This document shows positions 35,381 to 47,135 of a stretch of 64,000 bases of DNA, piece after piece. Location: NCBI GenBank assembly GCA_012931725.1, contig WHSA01000011.1:53598-117597 (forward strand), in the 5' to 3' direction. Each line of letters opens with the position of its first letter. The first letter of the stretch is position 1. The position numbers and the translations under genes are program-made. Source of the DNA: Litsea cubeba (lineage: Eukaryota > Streptophyta > Magnoliopsida > Laurales > Lauraceae). A model generated the notes under the pieces. That model did not search any database and was not told the DNA's origin. It was given only the letters and a program-made list of their open reading frames with translations.

Positions 35381-37752
35381 TGTTGACACAAAAAATGTCA
35401 CTTTGCCTTTTCAAGATCCAAAGAGCTACATGAAGTCGCAACCTGCCATAAATAGGCAATGCTGCTTCCAAAAATAAAATCTTGTCAGAATCAAACAAAA
35501 ACTGCAAGATTCTTCCAGACAGCCAAAAGAGGAGTACACAAGAAGTTTCAAGCCATTTCAAGATCATTTGGCCTAACTTCGCTTCTCCGACAGCCAAATC
35601 AAGCCTCTCGGCGGTAAAGCTCTCCGGGACCATGATTTCCAAGACAGAACCTATGGATCATCTTAAAATGACTCCAATAGGTTCCCTGTCAAATTTCAAG
35701 TCAATCGGACATCGGTTGACCGCACATCAAACCGCGACATCTTCATCGCGACAAAAAGCAAGTCTGCAGGTGATAGGACCCCAAACGGCTTCGAAACTCA
35801 AACAAAAGCCTATGGTTGGTCTTATTTATTGCTCAAGAGGCTTCACACCAAATTTCAGGTCATTCCGACATCGTTTGACCCAGTTTCAGCTTCTGACGGG
35901 AAATCGGCAACTCTGCGCGACAAAGTCTTCGGCTTTCTCAGGAAATTGGAAACTTTGCAAAATAAAATGCAAGGATTCTCATCAGGTTTCCTACAAAGAA
36001 ATCAGGCCAATAAATGATCAAAATGTCAAAGAAAAGTACAGAAGAAAAAAGAATCAAAAAAGAGCAAAAACGGACGCAAAACGGGACCAAAAAGGGGGAA
36101 AACCCCCCCAGGGTCGCAGATCCCTGCGACCCTGGGCCAGGGTCGCAGGCCCCTGCGACCCTGGCCCAAGGTCGCAGGCCCCTGCGACCCTGGGCCAGGG
36201 TCGCCGGCGACCATGGACCCCGGGGTCGCCGGGAAAGCCCCGGAAACCCCGGTTTTCGCCGTTTTTTTCGCGATTCGAGGAGCCCAGCCTCTGGTACTTT
36301 CCAAAATTCATGCTTTTGAGACACCAAGTCCTCTGATATCCGTCCAAAACACGGGTAAATCATCAAGAGTATCAAAGACAGTATTGATCGCCACCCGGTC
36401 AACCAAAAAAAAGTGTGCTTTCCACCCGACCGATCGAGAAATCGACAGGACAGATGGCACCGACCCGCTGTTGGCAACAAACACCTGAAATTACATGGTC
36501 ATCTGATGTCGATCTACATGAAGATCCATCGATAATCATCGACAGAAGAATTCCAAAAGACGTGGCATGGCCCGCGACTCTTCAGCTGCTCGGCGACCAC
36601 TTAATGCGATTAATTGACTAGCTTTATTACAGTCATTAATCCATTTCTTTGGACGGCCCAATCAGAAGCAAGCATTCGGGAGTTACAAATCAAGAGATTC
36701 ATGGCATTTAACCCATGAAACTCCTCCCATCATGGCGATTAAAGGCGATTAAATGCCCTCAATCTCCTCCGGCCAATCAGAAGCCAAGAAAAAGGAGTTA
36801 CAAAATAAACAATTTAATTTTTGTAACTCCTCCCATTATGTGGCTTAATGACATTAAAAGCCCATAAACTCTCCTAAATGGCTACCAAGAGCCTATAAAT
36901 AGGAGAGCACTCCAAAGGAATCCAGATCGGAAAAAAGAGACAGACACACAGACAGAGAAAAGCACAGAAATCCAGAGAAAGGAAAAAGAGAGAAAACTCT
37001 GCGGAAGTTCTACACCGGCCACCGCAACAAGGTGACAAAAGTCCCTTGGGGGGTACCCCCCCCCAAGGTCCTTGCCTTCTCCTCCTGCCTCCAATGGCTT
37101 AGATGTGGCTTTCCAGCCCGTTTACTCGGTTTTTTATTGGACATAGGACCTTCCTTTGGTCTTTGTCTTCTAAAAACTCGAGGTTATAGCCAAGCCAAGT
37201 GAATCAAATAGCATCCTCTGTTCTCATCTGCATGGATGATGGCGAAGCCCACATATGGCTTGCGACCGTCAATCTAAACGAGTCCTCCACAATCTCCTGA
37301 GAAGTTAGATCCTCCTTTTCTTGCTTTTCATTGTAGTTTGTATTTTTTCAAAAGAGACAAAAATCACAATTCTTGTCTTTCATTATTGATAAGGATTGTA
37401 AAATCGGCTATAAACGCCAAAATCGGCTATAAACGCCAAAAATCGGCTATAAACGCCAAAATCGGCTATAAATGCCAAAAAAAATCGCCTTTCACGGCAA
37501 ACTAAGAAAAATGTCTCTTTTCTTAAATATATGTGCAATGAAAAACTTGAAAGAAGTTGATTTCCTTTTTACTTGCGAAGGTTGACCTCCGGATCACCAC
37601 TTGTAATTCCAAGTAAAATAGAAAATCTGGCACACCCACAAAAAAAGAAATGTTGATGCACGTCCTTGCCCCCCGGTTACGAAAGGGTCGGACCCGACGG
37701 ACTCCCACGTCCGCCGACCTCGGTAGGAACCGAGCAGGAGCGCGGTCCATCA
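35381..37752 (+). repeat. 3' LTR of element A
   Basis: 2,372 bp, TGTTGACAC ... GGTCCATCA, TATAAATA at 36894-36901. It has more copies of the GGGTCGCAGGCCCCTGCGAC palindrome than the 5' LTR. It is followed directly by integrase sequence of element B. Confidence 0.92.
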
Positions 37753-38340
37753 CTGTCCTTCGACTCCATACAATCCGGCAGCGAACGGGTTAGCAGAAGC
37801 TTTCAACAAGACACTCTGCAAAATCCTCAAAAAAATGGTCTCTAGTCACAAAAGAGACTGGAGCGACAAAATGTATGAAGCTTTGTGGGCCTATCGAACC
37901 ACTGTTCGAGGACCAACCCATAGCACACCATTCTCCTTGGTTTATGGATGCGAAGCTGTCGTACCCTTGGAAGTACAAATGCCTTCCTTGAGGGTATCCT
38001 TGCAAAATGACATGACTCAAGAAAGCAATGTCAAATTGCGACTCCATGAGCTGGACAATCTCGATGAGAGACGGCTCGAAGCTCAACAAAGCATTGAACT
38101 TTACCAAGCACGCATGGCAGGATCTTTCGATAAAAAGGTCCGGCAACGCGCCTACAAAAAGAGTGACTTGGTTCTTGCGGTAAAAAGACCAATGGTCTTC
38201 GCTCACAAGTCCTAAACATGGGAGGGACCCTACGTCATCGACAAGGTTTTCTCTAATGGCGCATACGCACTCCTAAACATGGAAGGTGACAGATGTATGC
38301 TGCCCATCAGTGGCAAGTTCTTAAAGCGGTACTACCCTTG
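37753..38340 (+). pseudogene. Integrase C-terminal fragment of element B
   Basis: Very similar to 27150-27753 of element A. It begins in the segment after the second catalytic Asp and contains the GLAEAFNK Glu. The one-base insertion of element A is absent here. Instead a short deletion and stop occur at about 38210 (after VFAHKS). The tail is still recognisable to 38340. Confidence 0.88.
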
Positions 38341-38644
38341 AAGACTTACCCAACTGGGTAAGAGCAATGCCTGTATGGCCAAAACCGGTTTCCAGGTACA
38401 CGCTCGCTAAACCCACCCTTTTTTTTTTAGAATTTTCATATCAAATGTTGAAATTTCTAGAAATTTAAAACAATGCTTACTTTCATCGTTTCATTGTTCA
38501 AAGAAATATATATCCAAGTTTAGGAACCTTTCCCTAACTTGACCAAAATTTTCAACCCTTGAACCCAAAATTCATGGTTTGAAACAAAATCTGGATTCAG
38601 GGATTTCCACCCTTGAACCCAAAAAAAAATGTTTTTTCAAAAAA

Positions 38645-39400
38645 CCGCGAGGAAGCGACGCTTAGTCGATACTCGCACAAATCGGAAGCATATGAACCAT
38701 GTTCGACACTTCCAAAATCGCAGGAAAGCGACATTTCGTCGATACTTGCAAAATCCAAAACTATGGAGACGCAACATTTCAGTTGATATCCACAACCCAA
38801 ATTTCAAAGGTTCGAAAAAACCTAAAAAAACCATGGAGACGCAACATCTCAGTTGATATCCATAACCCAAAGGTTCGAGAAAACCACAAATTTCAAAAAT
38901 CGTGGGGAAACGACATCAACTCAGTACCCGCAAAACCAAAATTTTTGAAAAGCAAGGATGCGACATTCCATCGATACTTGCACCCAAATCCGCGAGGATG
39001 CGACATTCCATCGATACTCGCAACCGAATGAGCAAGGATGCGACATTCCATCGATACTTGCAAGAACATTCAGCAGGGAGGCGACTTTTAGTCGATACTT
39101 GCATTTTTTTTTTAAAACCAAACCGGCTATAAATGCCATCAAAACAGGCTATAAATGCCACAAACTGGCTATCAATGCCACCAAAACAAAACCGGCTATC
39201 AATGCCACAAACAAAAAAACTTGGATTTCAAAAAAAAAAAAACGGCTATAGATGCCACAAAACAAACCGGCTATCAATGCCACCAAAACTGGCTATAGAT
39301 GCCACACAAAAAAAAAACTCGGCTATCAATGTCACAAGAAAAGCTGGCTCTCATGCCAAAATTGGCTTCCATGCCACAAACAAAAACCTGGCTTCCATGC
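38645..39400. repeat. Element B repeat fields
   Basis: Counterparts of 28115-28935: CGACATTCCATCGATACTTG units (to about 39105), then GGCTATAAATGCCA/GGCTATCAATGCCA units (39120-39400) with fewer copies than element A. Confidence 0.78.
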
Positions 39401-39752
39401 CAAAACAATCATTTGACAAAAGATTTTCACAAAATGACAACCTTTTGATCAAATCCCATTTAGCAATTACTTTTATCACAAAAAGATTCAAGTGAGCGTA
39501 GGGATAACAAAAAAAAAAGAGCATCCCATTTAGCAATTACTTTTATCACAAAAAGATTCAAGTGAGCATAGGGATAACAAAAAAAGAGAGTACCAAAAAA
39601 ATATATATACATATATGTGGTACCAAAAAAAAACAGAGAGAAAGTGTTCACAAGCACTACAAAAAATAAGTACCAAAAAAATACAAGTGGTACCAAAAAA
39701 AAAAAGAAAAGAGAGAAGGATGGTTTCTGTAAAAAAAAAAATATGCAGGAGC
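39401..39752. repeat. Element B A-rich spacer with partial duplication
   Basis: A segment of about 60 bp (CCCATTTAGCAATTACTTTT, AAAAGATTCAAGTGAGC) is present twice, at about 39456 and 39524. It is followed by GTACC/poly-A repeats. Confidence 0.7.
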
Positions 39753-42700
39753 TCAATCAAAAATGGTCTCCAGCCAAGAGTTCAGCTCCTCAAGCAAACT
39801 TTTAGCCTCAGCCGTCAAGGATTCCAAGGCACGCTTCTTCAGGAACCTGCCATGAGATGCTGGAGTGGGCTGTCGAGCAGTTTGCCATTGTTTCTCCTCA
39901 TCAGACTTCCTTTTGAGAACCCGATTGGCATCTGCAACCTGGTGAATCAGAGCACTCTCCCTGTCGCGAGCCTCTATTATGGCAGTCCACTTGGCAGCGA
40001 CTTGTGCCTGCAGATGCTCAAGACGTTTCCTGGCCTCATCGACCTCCCTGTCAAGGATGTTAAGGTCATGTGTCAGCCCGATGATGGTTAGCTCTTCTAA
40101 GTTCTTCTTTCGGACTGCCTGCTTCTTGCTTTCTGTAGCCTCATCCAGGTCAGACTTAGCCTTATCAGCAGGGTCCAGGAACATCTCCTTGAAGAACTGG
40201 TCATCAGCCAAACCCACGGTCTCAAACCACTTGTCACCCAGTGCAATGATCCTATCAACGATCGCCCTGGCACCTGTGACATCTAGACCAGCCTCTTCAG
40301 CATCACTGAGAATCTCCTGCATATGCTGGATCATGCCAAATCCGGCTTCCAAGTGCCCAGAAAAGAGAGTCTTAATCCAAGAGTTCAGAACTCGCACCAC
40401 CACCTTCTTCGCAAAAAGAAGTGATGGCCCAGCTGAAGATTCACCCAACTCCGTTGGTCGGCTACTCATATCATCATCTGTTGGAAGAGTAACAAAAGAA
40501 CTCTTTCCAGCTGAAGCTACTCCTGCTCGGGAAGGAATCTCAGCGCGAGGAATTTCCTCAACATTGTCAGAGCTGGTCCCAGGAATCTCTACCTCTGGAT
40601 CAACCTCTGGCATCCCTTGCTCTGGAAGCGACGGATCCTCCTCTGCCACTTCAAAACCTGCCAAAGAAACACAAAAAGGTATGAATATAATCCTGTTTAA
40701 AAATCATTATCAGGGTTATAACTACAAAATACCTTCTTCGACGACTGGCGGAACATTTTCCTCCTCCATGAACTCATCGGAAGCATCATCAACATTTGCG
40801 TCCATCGATGGTTCAAAGTCATCGGAATCCTGTGGCAAGTCAGCTGGCAAGAAATGTGTTAGCAAACCAAGTCACAGACAAAAAAAAAAAAGAAGTCATA
40901 CCAATTGGAGACTCTGGAATCACTCCAGAGCCCCTCGGTTCTTCTTCAGGTGCCTCGACAAGATCCGTCACCACCTCATCGACCGGAACCTCAGGCATCA
41001 TCAAGTCTTCCTCTGCTTAAAAAAAAAAAAAAAGAAAAGAAAAGCAGAAACAAGAAGCAAATCATAACATGGAAAAAATCCCATGAAAAGAAATGGAAAG
41101 AGAAAAAGGAAGAATCATACCTTCACCGATGGTCTCTTCTTCTCGGCTTCTCTTCTCTGGAGGCTCGTCAGCATCCACTGGCACATCCTCATTGATAGTA
41201 AGAGGAACTTCCAAGTCAGGAGAGTCCTCATGCTGCCCCTTGCTGCGATGATGACTCCTCCCCCTCTTCCTCCGGCGGGCTCGCTTCTTAGAAGAACCTG
41301 CCCCGCTGTCAGAGTCAGGTTTCCCACTTGACTCCTCACTGGATGGTCTGCTCTTGCCAATAGACTCCATGGAAGCTCGCCTCTGTGCCGCTTGCATCCA
41401 AGCGCCAAGTTCGGCTTCCTCCTGTTCTAGCTGCTCTAAAGCCTCATCAGGTATTTCTCGAACAGCTTCAGAGCCAATGACGCCCTAGTCACCAAGAAAG
41501 CCTATCTTGTGCTTCTCTCCAGAAAGGAAGGCCCAAACTTCCTCTCGCCGGACGCCATCCGACTTTCCAAGGCCCTTTCCAGATGCTAGCTTCACATCAA
41601 GCTCCTTCTTGGAAAGCCCCCGATATGCCGAAAAGCTCTCCGCGAACCACTTCGCAAAGCCGGCAGTCCGGGAAGTCAGCAACACAGGATAAGAAATCAT
41701 GGCTGTAGTGTCTTCAGCACTATAAAAAGCCCATGCATTTCTCCCGTCCTGTAAGCCTCCAAAGCGCTTCACCATGCTTGAAGGCGCTCCAACAACGCCT
41801 TGAGAAAAGCCCAGCTGCAAAGCAAAGCGAGAGGGTACATACGGCTGGATGTCAACGAAAAGATGTCTACGGTACACCATCGTGCCGACACGTATGCTGA
41901 AAAGCCACTCTCTCTCTGCATTCGTCAAGGAATAATGCCTTCCCGACCCCGCCCTGGTAGAGTCTCGGGAGGCACCAAAATCAAAAGCCTTCTTCCGCAA
42001 CTCTAGAGAAAGCTTCACTGAAGACTGCCCCATCTCGACGTCCCTGAACCGTCGGATCCTCATGCGGGCAAACAAAAGTGATTCGGACATGGCTTTGCCC
42101 TTAGCCAGTCGAATCATCAGAGGATCATCATCCTGTGCAGCACCCAGCCGGTGGAAGCCAGGACAGTGGTACACATACCACGAATAAAAGATATGGGCTA
42201 AAAATACCCTATTCATGGGAAGCCCAAGCCGAACCAAAAAAGCAGCAGCCTGCAGTTCGGTACACAGGTAGGAGTAAAGAGCTGGCACCAAAGCAAGCTG
42301 CTCTCCAAACGCCATCTGACAAGCCGGAAAAATACAATGCGGCCTGATGTGCGTTCCATCTCCTCCAGCAAAAACAGCCTCACCAAGCCAATAAGTGAGG
42401 TAAACAGCGAGATCTCTCCGCAGTGCAATGTCAGGACATATGGCGTTTGTACCTGCACAGAAACCTCTCAACTCTTCTTGCATGGCCAAGATCTTCTTTG
42501 AACTTGGATCCTGAGCTTCGGCTTCTTGGGTCACGCTATCAGAAGACTCCCTGCTATCAAAAAAGTTGGGGAATGAAGAGCTAAAACTCTTCCAACTGCT
42601 GGATCTAACTTTCAAACCCTCCTTCTCCTTCAAAAAATCATAGAAGGCGACGAGCTGAAAGTACAGAAGCCTGAACTCCTCAGACTGCCCCTCAAGAACG

Positions 42701-44346
42701 CTGTCAATCGGCATAAACTCCTCATAGAGTTTCCCAAGGATGGGCAACCCAGTAATGGCGCTCAGCTCCTTCAAAGAAAAACCAATCTCACCATTCGTCA
42801 CAACGAAGGTATTGGTTTGTGGGAGGAATGATTCCAGCATAGCCATGAAGGCCTCGTCGGAAAAGATCACGGTCTCCCTAAAGGCACGAACCGCATCAAA
42901 AATCCCGGCTTCCTTCAAAACGGCGCCACCAATCAGCAGGACGCGATCAGTCCACGACTTCCACTCGGAGTCAGCATTGAAACGGCCACGGAGTCGAAAA
43001 GGCTTGATCTAATTGCTGCCGTCACTGCTGAAAATACCAAGGCCCACCGGTCTCAAATCGACCGACGGATAATCAGAGCCCTGGTAGCCGCTGGATGGCA
43101 TCAAAAGGTCCATGTCAACAGGCGACCTCTCCGTATATCTAGGAGAACCGCCGACAAAAACCCCAGTCTTGATTACATTTGTCCTTCTCACCCAGCTTGG
43201 AGGATCTTCCCTCTTAGAGCACGTGGGGGCAAGGCTCATAATCGAGACGGTGCGATCAAACGTCGACCGGGTAGCAACAGTCTTCTTCTCACCATCTACT
43301 GTGAAAGAAAACTGAAAACACCTCCTCTGGTATGTCATGTCATCAGGGACGGCATCACCAAAGAAGAAGGTAGGCTTGGGCAAAACGCTCTGATCTTCCA
43401 TCACCCATGGACGACTGCTTACCATGATCTTATAGAATTCCTCTCCCTTGAGAGTGATCAGTCGCTGCCTCATCTCTTCTCTGTTGAGGGAACCGCACTC
43501 TTCCAGATTTCTCTCAACATACTGGACCTTCTCAAAGGCCTGCTGAACGGCCGGATTAGAAGATCTAGAAGACCGACGAGGTACGCTTGTAGCAGGCTCT
43601 TTACCCTTGTTCGTTCTGGAGGAACCACCTGAAAAGGATGGAAAAGAAAAAGATCAAACATCAAAATGACAGAATCTCGCTAAAAAAAAAATCTGGCGAA
43701 ATTTTGACATGATGACGGGGCAATTCCGAAGAAAAGGAACTATCCCGAAAGAAATAGAAAGCTTGAAGATGGGCTCAACATCGCTGTGAGCTCCGAAACT
43801 CCAAACTTTCGAAACCTCAAAGTCTCCGCAAAATCAGGAAGGGCTCAACATCGCTGCGAGCTCCAAATTCCCAAAATTTGCGAAAACTTTCAGGTATGCT
43901 ATCACATCATGCTACAAATTTAATTTACAATCAAATGCATGCATGAACATCTAGGTTTGCCAAAAAAAATGCATTATCATGATGAGCAAAAAAAAAAAAA
44001 AGAAGAAAAGAAACTCTCTCAAAAAAAAAGGTGGAGCGAAAGAAAAAAAAAAGAGAAAAAAAAAAGGGGCTGGCCCACAGGCCACGTGGCCGTACGGCCA
44101 GATCCGTACGGATCTGTCCGTACGGCCCACAAAAAAAAAAAAAACAAAACATGAAAAAAAAAGAAAAGAAAAGAAAGCAAAAAAAAAACGTGTGAAAAAA
44201 AAAAAGAGGAAAACACGTGAAAAGAAAAAAGAAGAAAAGAAAAAGAAAGAAACAAAAAAAAAAAAAAAAAAAAAGAAAGAAAGAAAGAACTTTTTATTTT
44301 TCCTACAATGGAGTTTTCTTGAAAAAGGGAACTTACTTGAAGCCAT
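39753..44346 (-). pseudogene. Antisense PMD gene of element B, two nonsense codons
   Basis: Same five-exon layout as the element A gene: exon 1 44346-44337, exon 2 43628-41121 (same 2,508-base length), then smaller exons, and a last exon ending at 39753. In exon 2 a Trp codon is replaced by TAG (43011-43009) and a Gln codon by TAG (41487-41485). Otherwise the frame is open and splice sites are kept. The last exon lacks the 13-residue insertion after KQWQ-A seen in element A. Confidence 0.87.
44075..44132. repeat. GC-rich palindromic island, element B
   Basis: GGCCGTACGGCC and GATCCGTACGGATC as in element A, within intron 1 of the antisense pseudogene. Confidence 0.8.
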
Positions 44347-44499
44347 TGATGGAAAAGAAGAAGAAAAGTCTTGAAGATCTTGAAGAAGAAAAAGAAAAGT
44401 CTTGAAGATCTTGAAGAAGAAGAACTCTTGGTCTTGAAGCCCTCTTGAGATTATTGCAAAAGAAAGTAATAAGAGCAAGAGATCCAACCTCCTCCTTGC

Positions 44500-44506
44500 T
44501 TTTATA
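44500..44506 (-). promoter_or_regulatory. TATA box of the element B antisense gene
   Basis: The minus strand reads CTATAAAAGCAAGGAGG, matching the element A position relative to exon 1. Confidence 0.6.
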
Positions 44507-44579
44507 GAAGAGAGCAAACCAAAGAAGGAAAGAAGAAAGAGATAAGTGTTACTAATTAGTAACCTTACCAAAAGAAAGA

Positions 44580-45330
44580 GATTAGAAAGATTCTTTCCCA
44601 AAAGAAAGATATCTTGAAGGATTTTCTCCCAAAAAGAAATCAATGAAAGATTTTCCCCTAATAGATAGCATCGATGAAGGATTCTTTCCCAAAAGAAAGA
44701 TATCTTGAGAAATCCTATCCCAAAATAAAGGGAATATGAGAGATTCTCTCCAAGTAAAGATATTCTTAGATATTCTCTATCCAAATGAGATATTTTTGGA
44801 TATTCTTTACAAAAATGACACCATATGAGATCTAAGCCATTTCAAAAGCTTAAGGTCTCATGGGTTAGCCCATATGAGCCAGGTTTGACCACCTAGGCAC
44901 TTAAAAAAAAAAAAATTTGGGCTTTTAGTCAAAGAGAAATCCCTCTTACCAAGAGCATACAAAAATGGTTCCATGCCTCTTTTGAGTTGATTCGATCATA
45001 CAAAAGAGAATTCCAAGCCCCATGAGCTTCCAAAAATCAAACCATCCAGCCTCATATACCAAATTGAGCCAAAATCTTAAAATTGACATTCCACAAAAAT
45101 CAAACCAAATCCTGGTCCCCTAACTTGCCACATACAGCTTGTTGGGTCACAAGACCAAAATCAAAAACCAAAACCTGATCCCCTAACTTGCCACATACAG
45201 CCTGTTAGGTCACAAGATCAAAACCAAAATTGATCCCCCAACATTCACATACAGCTTGTTGGGTCACACGATCAAAACCAAACCCGACCCCCTAACCTGC
45301 CACATATAGCCTGTTAGGTCACAAGGTCAA
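44580..45330. repeat. Element B pre-LTR region
   Basis: About two diverged units of the 89-bp AAAGATATCTTGA repeat (44580-44750). A poly-A spacer follows, then CCCCTAACTTGCCACATACA repeats (45105-45330). No gene. Confidence 0.7.
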
Positions 45331-47135
45331 AACCCAAATCCACATCCCTGATGTCATCTTCAAAACTTTGCCTCGAGATGGTACGGGATCCCTTTCACTA
45401 CCATAAAATTCCCCTGGAAGCTCAAAAGGCTACAAATACCAAAAAGAAAGACTGCTCAAAGACTCTTGGTCAAGTCACAGGCTCTCCTTCAAAAAATCTC
45501 TTCGAGGCACATCGACTACAAAAGTTAACCAACTCGTCGCTGTACCTCGAGGGGGCATTTGTTGACACCAAAAATGTCACTTTGCCTCTTCAAGATCTAA
45601 AGAGCTACATGAAGTCGCAACCTGCCATAAATAGGCAATGCTACTTCCAAAAATCAAATCTTGTCAGAATCAAACAAAAACTGCAAGATCCTTCAAGACA
45701 GCTAAAAGAGGAGTACACAAGAAGTTTCGGGCCATTTCAAAATCATTTGGCCTAACTTCGCTTCTCCGATAGCCGAAAAGGAGCTCTCGGCGGCAAAAGC
45801 ATCGGAGACACCAAATCTTCGATCAGAGCCGATGGATGGTCTCAAAATACTTCCAAAAGGCTCCACGTCAAGTTTCGAGTCAAACCGACAACGTTTGACC
45901 CTACATCAACCCTCGAACAGCTAAATCAGGCCTCTCAGCGGCGAAGCTCTCCGAGACCATGGTTTCCAAGACAGAGCCTATGGATCATCTTAAAATGACT
46001 CCAATAGGTTCCCTGTCAAATTTCAAGTCAATCAGACATCGGTTGACCGCACATCAAACCGCGACATCTTCATCACGACAAAAGCGAGTCTACTGGTGAT
46101 AGGACCCCAAAAGGCTTCAAAACTCAAACAAAAGCCTATGGTTGGTCTTATTTATTGCTCAGGAGGCTTCACACAAAATTTCAGGTCATTCCGACATCGT
46201 TTGACCCAGTTTCAGCTTCTGACAGAAAATCGGCAGCTCTGCGCGACAAAGTCTTCGGCTTTCTCGGGAAATTGGAAACTTTGCAAAATAAAATGCAAGG
46301 ATTCTCATCAGGTTTCCTACAGGGAAATCAGGCCAATAAATGGTCAAAAATGTCAAGGAAAAGTAAAGGAGAAAAAAGAATAAAAAAAACAGCAAAAACG
46401 GACACAAAACGGGACAAAAAGTGGGGAAAACCCCCCCAGGGTCACAGGCCCCTGCGACCCTGGAGCCCGGGGTCGCCGGGAAGCCCCCGGAAACCCCATT
46501 TTTTCGCCGTTTTTCGCGATTCGAAGCGCCCAGCCTCTGGTACTTTCCAAAATTCATACTTTTGAGACACCAAATCCTCTGACATCCGTCCAAAACACGG
46601 GTCAATCATCAAGAGTATTGAAAACAATATTGATCGCCACCCGGTCAACCAAAAAAAAAAAAGTGTGCTTTCTACCCGACCGATCGAGAAATCGACAGGA
46701 CAGATGGCACCGACCCGCTATTGGCAACAAACACCTGAAATTACATGGTCATCTGATGTCGATCTACATGAAGATCCATCGATGATCATCACCAGAAGAA
46801 TCCCAAAAGACGCGGCACGGCCCGCGACTCTTCAGATGCTCGGCGACCACTTAATGCGATTAATTGACTAGCTTTATTACAGTCATTAATCCATTTCCTT
46901 GGACGGACCAATCAGAAGCAAGCATCCGGGAGTTACAAGTCAAGAGATTCATGGCATTTAACCCATGAAACTCCTCCCATCATGGCGATTAAAGGCGATT
47001 AAATGCCCTCAATCTCCTCCGGCCAATCAGAAGCCAAGAAAAAGGAGTTACAAAATAAAAAATTCAATTTTGTAACTTCTCCCATTATGCGGCCTAATGA
47101 CAATAAAAGCCCATAAACCCTCCTAAATGGCTACC

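Larger units (their letters stand above)
12542..37752 (+). mobile_element. Tat/Ogre-like Ty3/gypsy retrotransposon, element A
   Basis: A 25-kb element with LTRs at 12542-14846 and 35381-37752. A primer-binding candidate lies just after the 5' LTR. The gag-pol frame carries protease, reverse transcriptase, two RNase H domains and integrase without chromodomain. A 7.6-kb 3' region is rich in tandem repeats and holds an antisense gene. Dual RNase H, long LTRs, long 3' region and antisense frame fit the Tat lineage. The flanks do not form a target duplication: GCAAA before 12542 and CTGTC after 37752. The right flank is integrase sequence of element B. Nested inside is a solo LTR (23883-25704). 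Confidence 0.9.
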
